This document shows, piece by piece, positions 32,957-41,195 of a DNA stretch of 64,000 bases. Location: NCBI RefSeq assembly GCF_963666675.1, contig NZ_OY762929.1, positions 6,342,501-6,406,500 on the forward strand, read 5' to 3'. Each line of letters starts with the position of its first letter. Position 1 is the first letter of the stretch. This stretch comes from an uncultured Desulfobacter sp. (lineage in GTDB: Bacteria > Desulfobacterota > Desulfobacteria > Desulfobacterales > Desulfobacteraceae). The position numbers and the translations under genes were made by a program. The notes under the pieces were generated by a model that saw only the letters and a program-made list of their open reading frames with translations, had not been told where the DNA came from and did not search any database.

Positions 32957-34948
32957 TTATGCAACAAAATGCAGGGAGCCGTTATCATTGATCGCCGTGG
33001 CCTGCATCGTTAAACTATCTGTCATATCGTTCTGGGCATCGTCATCGGAGCCTCGGGAGGCCTGCTTCTTTCCGGTTGACTGGTTCCGGGAACGCGCATC
33101 GGCCATGGACTGCTGAAAATCGCTGCTCATATCAACTTCAAAACTCTCAAGATTAATGCCCGATGAAGAGAGCATGGTTTTGATTTCATTGACATTGGCT
33201 GTCAGAATATCTTTTGCCGACTGGTGTTCGGTAATGATGCTGACCTTTACGGCATTGCCGTTGTGGTCAATGTTCATGAAGACCTTGCCTAACTCAGGGG
33301 GCTTGAGTTGCATTTGGATGGTGTTGTTGCCGGTATTGATTGACCGGACAATGCTTTTGCCCACCTGTCGGGTGACAAAGTCGGGCAGTGTGGAAAAGGC
33401 CTGTTGGGTACGCTGGGTGCCCGAAGCGCCCACCGTGGATGTGGCGGTTGATTTTTCCACACCGAACATAAGGTTCTGGGTGTCAGACCCCTTGGATGTT
33501 GTCTCCCCCGACAATGACGTGGCGCCATTCATTTTTTCCAGTGCTGCCCCATCGGCCTGGGCTGCTTTGATAGGCGCCCGGGAGGCCGATTCCTTGGTTG
33601 CGCCCCCTGCATCTGAGATATTGTTGGATAATTTAAGTAATCCGTCCGCATCGGTTGCGTCTGTTTGAACATCACCGGTCATTTTATTGGTGGCGGCCTG
33701 GCCTGCAGCAGTGGTTTTCGCACGCACTTCATTTGGGTTGACCTGATCCATGAACTGAACCTGGAATCGGGTTTCAATTTCCTTGGCCATGGCGTTTGAA
33801 TTCGCGCTGATTGCTATGGCTGAATCAACGGTCTCTTCGCTGTCGTTCTGAATTGTCAATCCGGAAAAAAGCTGGTTCAGCAAACCGTGGCGGCCGGACC
33901 GGGTTGCCAGGGCATCAAAATCGTCTGTTGTAAAAATTTCTGCTACGGATTGTTCAGTCGGGTTGGATATATTGTTTTCTGTTAGGTCGCGCTTCCGGGC
34001 AAAGGCGTCAATGAGCGTGGCCAGGGTCAGCGGTGTGTCGTCGTCTTCAACAAAAGAATCGAGATCAAGCTGCTTTAAGAGGGTGGTATAGGCGTCGTCG
34101 TCACCCTCTGTCTGATAGGTCAGGCCGGAGTCTTCGGCGGCCTTTAAAATCTGCTTTAACTGTTCGATAAAATCGTCGAAATCAAATCCCCGGGTTCCTT
34201 CGGAGGCTTCATCCATCATTGCGGTGATTTGCTGCTCATCCACCCCCATCATTGATAAAAGGGACTTGATATACGGCAGGTCAGATGTGGGCATGAGTGT
34301 ATCTGCCTGGGTGATGTCCTCTTCTTCGGCAAGGGGGAGTTCAAACAGATCCGCCATGAGATCGGACACGGAGATCAAGCCGGTGTTTTCTTCAAAGGTA
34401 AGGGTCAAGTCCGACATCAGTTCTTCAACGGACGCCGGGTCAAAACCTGCCTGAACAAGCAGATCGCCAAGTGCTTCAAGCCCGTTTTCATCCAGGGATA
34501 GATTGTCCAGATCGCCGTTGGAAAGGGATAACAGCAGATTTTTCAGCTCCGTAAGAAATTGGGTGCCGCCGCCGTTTTCCAGTGCGTCTTCAACATCTGA
34601 AACCTTTTGTTGGGCCGTGCGGACCACAATATTAGATTTTTCCACCGTGGTCATTTCAGTGTCCTGCTGCCCTGGTGAGAGATTGGGCTTTTGTTCATCG
34701 GTAATGGGTGAGCCCTCGGTCTGGACGCTGCCACCCTCTGGAAGGCTGGCGTTCGTGTCTTCCACAGCAACGTTCTCCTGGTTTGTATTTTCCATGCTGG
34801 ATTTCTGCTGCATGGTTTTTTCCAGCTGCCCTTGAAATGCAGAGACGGCATTGTCTGTGGCGGCGGTGTCACTGCCGGTTGCACCCATGAGGGCGGTTGG
34901 AGAACTTTCCGTCAATAACGCATTGATGCCTGAAGTATTGGATAGCAT
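32957..34948 (-). CDS. fliK: Flagellar hook-length control protein FliK
   Basis: A 663-residue FliK. The N-terminal ~430 residues are low-complexity and acidic, as expected of a secreted molecular ruler. The C-terminal domain carries the family core: IQMQLKPPELGKVFMNIDHN, VKVSIITEHQSAKDIL and LSSSGINLESFEVDMS. FliK is exported during hook growth and its C-domain contacts FlhB to stop hook export. It is the canonical copy, while a divergent second FliK lies at 17657. It has its own sigma-54 promoter. flgD and flgE, usual next genes, are not here. Confidence 0.88.
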   Translation of the reverse strand: MLSNTSGINALLTESSPTALMGATGSDTAATDNAVSAFQGQLEKTMQQKSSMENTNQENVAVEDTNASLPEGGSVQTEGSPITDEQKPNLSPGQQDTEMTTVEKSNIVVRTAQQKVSDVEDALENGGGTQFLTELKNLLLSLSNGDLDNLSLDENGLEALGDLLVQAGFDPASVEELMSDLTLTFEENTGLISVSDLMADLFELPLAEEEDITQADTLMPTSDLPYIKSLLSMMGVDEQQITAMMDEASEGTRGFDFDDFIEQLKQILKAAEDSGLTYQTEGDDDAYTTLLKQLDLDSFVEDDDTPLTLATLIDAFARKRDLTENNISNPTEQSVAEIFTTDDFDALATRSGRHGLLNQLFSGLTIQNDSEETVDSAIAISANSNAMAKEIETRFQVQFMDQVNPNEVRAKTTAAGQAATNKMTGDVQTDATDADGLLKLSNNISDAGGATKESASRAPIKAAQADGAALEKMNGATSLSGETTSKGSDTQNLMFGVEKSTATSTVGASGTQRTQQAFSTLPDFVTRQVGKSIVRSINTGNNTIQMQLKPPELGKVFMNIDHNGNAVKVSIITEHQSAKDILTANVNEIKTMLSSSGINLESFEVDMSSDFQQSMADARSRNQSTGKKQASRGSDDDAQNDMTDSLTMQATAINDNGSLHFVA

Positions 34949-34998
34949 GGGTCACCTTTAATTTATTGGCCTTTTTCATCCGTTTCAGTGTCAAAAAA

Positions 34999-35014
34999 AG
35001 CAACCATCATGCCA
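34999..35014 (-). promoter_or_regulatory. Sigma-54 promoter of fliK
   Basis: The minus strand reads TGGCATGATGGTTGCT, preceded by T, with GG and GC exactly 10 bases apart: a full sigma-54 -24/-12 site about 50 bases upstream of the fliK ATG. Confidence 0.88.
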
Positions 35015-35207
35015 ATTCATATGGATGTGATAAATAATTAATATTTTCAATTTGTTATGGTTTTTGCGGGTGGGCGAAAAATTGAGCGTATGATAGCGGG
35101 CAGGGCAGGAATTTCCCATAAAAATAGACGATAAGGGAAAGAATTACCTGTTACCCCGCCATCTGCCCCGGCGGTTCCGGGGCAGATGGCGGGTGAGGTA
35201 TTAGAGA

Positions 35208-36581
35208 CTAAATTTGGGGTACGGGATATCCGTCAATGCTGATACCCCTGGACGCTTCCACATCCTGGGCGGACATGACAATATCCTGGAGTTCGCCTGC
35301 CATATATTTTTCATACCCGGCAAGGTCCATGAGGCCGTGGCCGGAGAGGTTGAAAATAATGGTTTTCTCCTTGCCCTCCTCTTTTGCCTGCCTGGCGGAT
35401 CGGATGGCACAGGCCACGGCATGACAGGTTTCAGGGGCCACAACCAGACCTTCGGTGCGGGCAAACATCACACCGGCCTCATAACATTCCAGCTGTTTGA
35501 TGGCCATGGGGCTCATCAGACCGGCTTCAACGGCGTGGGAAACCAGGGGGGCCATGCCGTGGTACCTGAGCCCGCCGGCATGGATGGGGGCAGGGATGAA
35601 TTTATGCCCCAACGAGTGCATGGGCAGCATGGGGGTCATCTGGGCCACATCCCCGAAGTCATAGGAGAACGGGGTTGCCGTAAGCGTCGGGCAGGATGCC
35701 GGCTCCACGGGAATGATCTCAATGTCGTCCCCGTTGATTTTATCCAAAACAAAGGGGAAGGCCAGGCCGGCAAAGTTGGACCCGCCGCCGGCACAGCCAA
35801 TCACCGTATCTACTTTTTTTATGCCGAATTTGTCCAGCTGCTTTTTGGCTTCCAGGCCGATAATGGTCTGGTGGAGCATAACGTGGTTGAGCACGGACCC
35901 TAGCGCGTAGCGGGTGCCTCCGGTCTCGTCACTGACGGCCGCTTCAATGGCCTCTGAAATGGCAATGCCCAGGGACCCCGGCGTGTCCGGTATTTTTGCC
36001 AGGATATCCCGGCCCACCTGGGTTTCAGTGGACGGACTTGCAATGCATTCCCCGCCCCAGGTCTGCATGAGTGACTTTCTGAAGGGTTTTTGGTCAAAAC
36101 TGATCCTGACCATGAACACCTTGCACTGCATACCCAGAAGGGCACAGGCGTGGGACAGGGCAGACCCCCACTGGCCGGCACCGGTTTCCGTGGTCAGACG
36201 CTTGATGCCGAACTCCTTATTGTACCAGGCCTGGGCCACGGCCGTATTGGGTTTATGGCTGCCGGCCGGGGAGACGCTTTCATTTTTATAGAAAATTTTT
36301 GCCGGTGTGCCCAGGGCCTTTTCCAGGTGTATTGCCCGGTGCAGCGGAGAGGGGCGCCACCGGTAGAGCAGATCCAGAATACCCTCTGGAATGTCGATCC
36401 AGCGTTCCTGGGACATCTCCTGTTCGATCAGATTCATGGGAAACACGGCCGCCAGCATATCCGGACTGATGGGCTTGCCGTCCTGTCCCAGGGGGGGATT
36501 AATGGTGCCGGGCAGGTCTGCTGCCAGGTTATACCATTGGCGGGGGATTTCATCTTCGGTTAAATAAATTTTGGTGGGCAT
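35208..36581 (-). CDS. Tryptophan synthase beta-like protein, TrpB2 type
   Basis: A 457-residue PLP enzyme of the TrpB2 group, which is longer than classical TrpB (about 400). The PLP lysine lies in SPAGSHKPNTA, and the phosphate-binding GCAGGGSNFAG is present. It opens TKIYLTEDEIPRQWYNLAAD, which is typical of TrpB2. It condenses indole with serine; TrpB2 enzymes often occur without a TrpA partner and may salvage indole. The start ATG at 36581 has GGAG 9 bases upstream, while the frame is open for 35 more codons without a site. No other trp gene is near. Confidence 0.93.
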   Translation of the reverse strand: MPTKIYLTEDEIPRQWYNLAADLPGTINPPLGQDGKPISPDMLAAVFPMNLIEQEMSQERWIDIPEGILDLLYRWRPSPLHRAIHLEKALGTPAKIFYKNESVSPAGSHKPNTAVAQAWYNKEFGIKRLTTETGAGQWGSALSHACALLGMQCKVFMVRISFDQKPFRKSLMQTWGGECIASPSTETQVGRDILAKIPDTPGSLGIAISEAIEAAVSDETGGTRYALGSVLNHVMLHQTIIGLEAKKQLDKFGIKKVDTVIGCAGGGSNFAGLAFPFVLDKINGDDIEIIPVEPASCPTLTATPFSYDFGDVAQMTPMLPMHSLGHKFIPAPIHAGGLRYHGMAPLVSHAVEAGLMSPMAIKQLECYEAGVMFARTEGLVVAPETCHAVACAIRSARQAKEEGKEKTIIFNLSGHGLMDLAGYEKYMAGELQDIVMSAQDVEASRGISIDGYPVPQI

Positions 36582-36686
36582 ATGATCCTGCTCCTTTTCC
36601 ATTAAGGGTATATATATCAATTTGCCGAACGATTGTGTTTCTGTATAAAGAAACAAGCCAGACGTTTTTATAAGGAGAAACGGCAT

Positions 36687-36848
36687 ATGTCAAGAAAAGA
36701 TATGACATTTCCCGTCCGGATTGTTTGTTGGGTTGCTAAATGGGGGAGATGGTTTGGGGCAGAATTGATTAAGGTGAGTTTGGCCGTGATCCGACAGGTG
36801 CAAAAAAACGAAAGGTACTTCCCTTTCCAGGTTCGCTTTCTACAGTAA
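36687..36848 (+). CDS. Possible small protein of 53 residues
   Basis: An ATG at 36687 is preceded by a strong ribosome site, TAAGGAG, 9 bases upstream, which is rare by chance. The peptide begins MSRKDMTFPVRIVCWVAKWG and is basic with a hydrophobic, tryptophan-rich middle. Its last 80 bases overlap the 3' end of the histidine kinase on the other strand. No family recognised. It could be a real small membrane-active protein or the start of a lost gene. Confidence 0.33.
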   Translation: MSRKDMTFPVRIVCWVAKWGRWFGAELIKVSLAVIRQVQKNERYFPFQVRFLQ

Positions 36849-38709
36849 TGACACCATTGTTTATCTGGGCAATCCCCAGAACAACAGGTAAATCAAGTCC
36901 TCTTCCCGTGGTTTTGGTCGTAAAAAATGGATCGAATATTTTTTCGATATCCTGTTCCTCAATACCAGAACCTGTGTCGGCAACCTCTATACATGCATAA
37001 TCTTTGTTTTCAGGCACCCAATCCACAGGAAATCGGTGTTTTTTAGGTATTTGGTCGGCGTTAACGGTTTTTAAACTAAAAAAAATTATCCCTTTTTTTT
37101 GATATGACTCTGCGGCATTGGTTACAAGGTTGGTGACAAGCTGCTGAATTTGATTCTCATTTCCGTGGATTATGGGGCCCTGATTTGGAAAATCCGTTTC
37201 CAGGACAATGTTGATCGGCAGTGAGGCCCTCAGAAGCGGCTTGGCCATGTTGCAGACTTTGCCCATATCCACCGGCATTTTTCCAGAGGTGTTTTTTCCA
37301 AGATAGGTCAGCATTAATCCATTGACTTTGGCCGCATTTTGAGCAACTTGCATGGCTTTCATTAGATTTTTCTGCGGAGATCTTTCTTTCTCAATTAATT
37401 TGATACCCAGCTCCAGATTTCCCATGATCGCCATGAGGTGATTGTTGAAGTGGTGAGAAATAGCACCTGCCATTCGGCTGAGGCTTTCCTGTTTTTTAAG
37501 GTGCCAATTTTGAATCCGCAGCGCCTCCATATCTTTTGTCGCTTTTTTTTGTTCGGTTATGTCATGAACAATGGAGTGCAGATATTTTTGTCCGTTCATC
37601 TCAACCCCGCTGCTGAATACCTCGACGTCACGTATGGAACCGTCTGCCAATCGGTGTTGAAATTCAAAATAAATACGTTCCTGATTTTTCGCATTGCCCA
37701 TCAGTTTTTGAATGTCGCCAAGGGATTTTGTGTTGATTTGATCAATGCTCATTTGTGTCAGCGTGTCGCAAGGCCATCCATAAAATTCCTCTGCAGCCTT
37801 GTTGGCCGCTATGATCCGGCCTGTGCCGGGATCAATAATGAGTTTTACGGCAGCATGATTATCAAACAGATTGCGAAAGGCCTGTTCGCTTTTTCGAAGC
37901 ACTTCTTCAGCCTTTTTTCGATCTGTGATATCCCGAACAACGGCAAGGATATGAGGTTTTCCGTTTTGATAGAAGATGTTTGAATTTATTTCAACGGGAA
38001 ATATCTCACCTGATTTTTTAATGTGAAATGTTTCAAAAACCAACAGTTTTTTTTTGAGCAAATTTTTTCTGCAATCGGGTTTGGAATGCCCGATAACGTC
38101 CGCTTCAACGGTTATATCAGGTGCCGAAAGATTCATCATCTCATCATAGGTATACCCATATCGTTTACAGGCTATATCATTGACCTCAACGAAGGGTTTA
38201 AACCCATCTAATACCAGTGGGTGGACAAATATGGCGTCGTTGATGGAATTAAAAAAGGTTTTTGTTCTTTCCGATTGCAGCATAAGTTCTGCCTTGGCTG
38301 ATTTTGCTTCGGTAATATCTGTCGTGATGTGAACATATTTTACGGCGTTACCCTTTGAATCGAGAATCGGGTCCACAGAGACCTCAAACCATCTGTCATT
38401 TATTTGAAGTTCAATGGATTCCTGCTGCAGACTTTGGGCGGCTTTGTCAAGCGGACACGCTGGGATAGGGCCGTCAATACCATGTACGATGTCCCAGCAT
38501 TTTTTGCCGATGATGTCTGCCCTGCTTTGATTGAATAACTGTTCTGCAGCGCTGTTGGCTTTCAGGATACTGTGATTTTTATCAATAATCCAGACGGCCG
38601 ACTTCATCGCGTTGAAAGCAGAATAAAATTCCTTTTCGGAATTCAATCTTTGGGCTGTCACCGCGGAGGCGCTAAATTTTTTAATTTTTTTAAATAATGA
38701 TTTTAACAA
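36769..38709 (-). CDS. Cytoplasmic PAS-domain sensor histidine kinase
   Basis: A 646-residue kinase with three PAS domains, roughly 28-135, 148-265 and 272-390, each ending in a DITE/DITD motif. The first has GKKCWDIVHGIDGPIPACPL, a cysteine-containing PAS variant common in these bacteria. The phospho-acceptor is His419 in AISHHFNNHL, and the ATPase domain has NLVTNAAESY, VADTGSGIEEQD and FFTTKTTGRGLDLPVVLGI. No membrane segment and no receiver domain are seen. No response regulator gene is adjacent, so its partner is unknown. Confidence 0.88.
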   Translation of the reverse strand: MLKSLFKKIKKFSASAVTAQRLNSEKEFYSAFNAMKSAVWIIDKNHSILKANSAAEQLFNQSRADIIGKKCWDIVHGIDGPIPACPLDKAAQSLQQESIELQINDRWFEVSVDPILDSKGNAVKYVHITTDITEAKSAKAELMLQSERTKTFFNSINDAIFVHPLVLDGFKPFVEVNDIACKRYGYTYDEMMNLSAPDITVEADVIGHSKPDCRKNLLKKKLLVFETFHIKKSGEIFPVEINSNIFYQNGKPHILAVVRDITDRKKAEEVLRKSEQAFRNLFDNHAAVKLIIDPGTGRIIAANKAAEEFYGWPCDTLTQMSIDQINTKSLGDIQKLMGNAKNQERIYFEFQHRLADGSIRDVEVFSSGVEMNGQKYLHSIVHDITEQKKATKDMEALRIQNWHLKKQESLSRMAGAISHHFNNHLMAIMGNLELGIKLIEKERSPQKNLMKAMQVAQNAAKVNGLMLTYLGKNTSGKMPVDMGKVCNMAKPLLRASLPINIVLETDFPNQGPIIHGNENQIQQLVTNLVTNAAESYQKKGIIFFSLKTVNADQIPKKHRFPVDWVPENKDYACIEVADTGSGIEEQDIEKIFDPFFTTKTTGRGLDLPVVLGIAQINNGVITVESEPGKGSTFRFFAPVGSRPNSP

Positions 38710-38872
38710 AATATTTTAGGCCCCGGGAACATTTACGCGTTTTGCTGATGAATATTATGATGGGGCTTTAATTAAGCCCCGATCTTGCGTACGGGTTTAA
38801 AACATGAAAATACGAAATGTATAAATTTAACACAAAATCAATAAACGTGCCTAATCATATTTTTTGCTGAAC

Positions 38873-39604
38873 CTAGTTTTTGATCAGGTCAAGGATGGAT
38901 TCAATGTCGGCCACGGCTTTTTCACGGCTGACCTCCTGCCACCCCTGCTCCCGGATGCGGGTAAGCTCTTTGAGGAATTTTCCCAGGGACTGGGTGTACT
39001 TTGCCGAAAGTCCGAGACCGTCGGTCTCCCTGCCTTTAATTTCACCGCTTTCACGGCGCTGGGCCTGGACCTCGTTAAAGGCCTTATTAATGGATTTTTC
39101 CCCGGTCTGAACCTGCTCCTGAATATCCGGGCTGCCGTATTCCATGACCTTCCGGGCTTTGTCCACCTTTTGGGCGCTGATGCCCAGCTCCTTGGCCCGG
39201 ATTTCGTTTTCGGCCTTGCGGGTGGTTTTTTGATCGCTATGATCTTTTTTGTGCACACTGTCCAGAATTGCCAGGCACTTTACAATGTCATCGTCGGACA
39301 TATTGCGCCGGTTCCGCTGGGCATGAAAGCTGTAAAGCAGTGCGTCGTCCTCGTCCTCAAAGGATTTATACACCACCGGTACCTGATCCAGATTCATGTT
39401 TTTGGCGGCTGTAAATCGGGTGTGCCCGTCCACGAGTACATTTTCTTCTTTCCAGACCACCAGGGGAAATACCGGATCAAACCCATTGACCTCCATGTTC
39501 TGGCATATGGCAGCCAGGGTCTCCTCCTGGATGGGAAACAGTTTTTTAAAGGGTTGCCGGGTGGTTAAGGTGTCAGGGCTTACAAATGTTGTGTTTAATT
39601 CCAT
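38873..39604 (-). CDS. ParB/Spo0J-like nuclease-domain protein (orphan)
   Basis: A 243-residue protein. The N-terminal domain has the ParB fold signature LVVWKEENVLVDGHTRFTAA (GHTR in place of GERR) and HAQRNRRNMSDDDIVKCLA, followed by an HTH-like middle (AKELGISAQKVDKARKVMEY). The C-terminal third is charged and helical. True chromosomal ParB would sit beside parA; none is here. Proteins of this sort can be transcription factors or plasmid/phage leftovers. AGGA lies 6 bases before the ATG. It follows the sulfite reductase gene by 41 bases. Confidence 0.72.
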   Translation of the reverse strand: MELNTTFVSPDTLTTRQPFKKLFPIQEETLAAICQNMEVNGFDPVFPLVVWKEENVLVDGHTRFTAAKNMNLDQVPVVYKSFEDEDDALLYSFHAQRNRRNMSDDDIVKCLAILDSVHKKDHSDQKTTRKAENEIRAKELGISAQKVDKARKVMEYGSPDIQEQVQTGEKSINKAFNEVQAQRRESGEIKGRETDGLGLSAKYTQSLGKFLKELTRIREQGWQEVSREKAVADIESILDLIKN

Positions 39605-39645
39605 TATTTTTCCTGAATGTCGGTTTAAAAAATTGGGGGCTAATG

Positions 39646-40293
39646 CTAAAGGCCTAACTGCTCTTTGATGGTCTCAATCCCCATCTTTTCAACAAAACGC
39701 GAGGTCCTGCGTTTGGCAGGCGCTGTTTCACAGTAAAAGTTGAGAAATTTCCGGCAAAGTTCGAGGGCGCCTTGGGTGGACAATCCTTTTGCCAGCTCAT
39801 CGGCGATTCTGGGTTTCATGCCGGAGTTGCCGCCCACAAACATGCGCCACCCTTTGGGCGTACCGATAAATCCTATGTCCCGCAGCCGCGATTCCGCGCA
39901 GCTGAATGTGCAGCCGGAAATGCCCAGTTTGATTTTGGCCGGTGTCGGCATCGTTCCATATTTTTCTTCAAGGGTCCGGGCAAGTCCTAAAGAGTCCTGT
40001 TGACCGAATTTACACCACTTGGTTCCGGGGCATGCCTGGACATAGTGGCCGCCGGTTCTGAACGGCATGGCATTGCACATATCGTGAATATTGTCTTGGG
40101 TCAAACCGTAAAAACCAATGCGCTGGCCCGAGGTCAGCTTGACCTCCGGCACCTCATAGGCTCTGATCAGTTCGGCCATTTTTTCCAGATCCCGGGCGCT
40201 TATTTTTCCGGAAGGCGGGGTGATACGGACGGCAAATGATTGACCGTCCCGCTGCAGGATTGCACCGGGCGGAAGGGGTTTTTTTTCTGGCAT
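39646..40293 (-). CDS. Short (assimilatory-type, low-spin) siroheme sulfite reductase
   Basis: A 215-residue member of the nitrite/sulfite reductase family, with the siroheme-4Fe4S cysteines arranged as C-x5-C in CPGTKWCKFG and C-x3-C in GCTFSCAESRL. The size and layout match the ~218-residue low-molecular-mass sulfite reductase of Desulfovibrio vulgaris, much smaller than DsrA, DsrB or CysI. It reduces sulfite by six electrons in vitro in that species; the role in the cell is not settled. GGAG lies 7 bases before the ATG. The presence of this protein supports a sulfate-reducer host. Confidence 0.85.
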   Translation of the reverse strand: MPEKKPLPPGAILQRDGQSFAVRITPPSGKISARDLEKMAELIRAYEVPEVKLTSGQRIGFYGLTQDNIHDMCNAMPFRTGGHYVQACPGTKWCKFGQQDSLGLARTLEEKYGTMPTPAKIKLGISGCTFSCAESRLRDIGFIGTPKGWRMFVGGNSGMKPRIADELAKGLSTQGALELCRKFLNFYCETAPAKRRTSRFVEKMGIETIKEQLGL

Positions 40294-40532
40294 ATATGGT
40301 CTCCGGGGATTTTGTTACAGGTTGATATTTTTAAATAGTTTGTTGAACGCTGTAGTATTTCGGTAAAAACTGCGAAGGAATATAATTAGGTATTTTTCAA
40401 ATTCAAGGGTGCAGGTTTCGTTTGACAGTGTGCCAAAAGAAACCCGCACACCATCATGCGCTTTGTCCGGGGCACCGGCTTGAAAATATGAGTTGTTATG
40501 TATATAAATGAAAAAAACCGATACCCATAAAA

Positions 40533-41150
40533 GTGTTTGCACTCATGCCCCGACTCAGTTGTTTTTTCCAGTTCCTGCTTGTTTGTTCGATTGTGTTGTC
40601 TCCCATATCCGGAACAGCCCATCCCCATGTGTTCATTTCCCAGCACACAGGTTTTGTGTTTGATGATAAAGGCCTGGCCGGTTTCAGGGTGAACTGGACC
40701 TTTGACGAGATGTTTTCCGCCATGATCAGCGAGGATTTTGACTCGGACCATAACCAGGTTCTGGATGCTGCAGAAGTGGCGGTGATTAAGGAAAAAGCCT
40801 TTGGGTATATCGCTGCGTACAACTATTACATCCATGTCAGAATAGACGGTAAGCCCTTTGATGTGAAGTTTATTAAAACATTTAATGCCTGGCTTGATAA
40901 CGGAATCATCTGTTATGAATTTTTTATACCCTGCCATGTTTCAGCCGTGGATACACCCAAGCAGGTGGTGTTGTCCCCCTATGATCCGGAATACTATTCC
41001 GATATCTATTTCCCGGATGAGACGCCTTTAAACATGGAGAACGCCGAGGCCTTTTCCACCAAAATAAAGACGGCCCGGGACCACGACACCCTGATCTATT
41101 ATGATACGGTAAACCCCATGGCCATTTTTCTTTCGTTCAAACGAAAATAG
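40533..41150 (+). CDS. DUF1007 family exported protein with EF-hand-like loop
   Basis: A 205-residue exported protein. After a signal peptide (FFQFLLVCSIVLSPISGTAH) it has the DUF1007 start HPHVFISQHTGFVFDDKGLA and WTFDEMFSAM. An insertion DFDSDHNQVLDAAEVAVIKE looks like a calcium-binding EF-hand loop (D-x-D-x-N-x-x-x-D-x-x-E), which is common in this family. DUF1007 proteins usually accompany nickel/cobalt permeases of the NicO/RcnA kind, but none is adjacent here. The start may be GTG 40533 or ATG 40545; neither has a good ribosome site. Confidence 0.8.
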   Translation: MFALMPRLSCFFQFLLVCSIVLSPISGTAHPHVFISQHTGFVFDDKGLAGFRVNWTFDEMFSAMISEDFDSDHNQVLDAAEVAVIKEKAFGYIAAYNYYIHVRIDGKPFDVKFIKTFNAWLDNGIICYEFFIPCHVSAVDTPKQVVLSPYDPEYYSDIYFPDETPLNMENAEAFSTKIKTARDHDTLIYYDTVNPMAIFLSFKRK

Positions 41151-41195
41151 ATCATTGCGTCCGAACGAAAACCTGGAAATTTTGTTGAGTACAAG

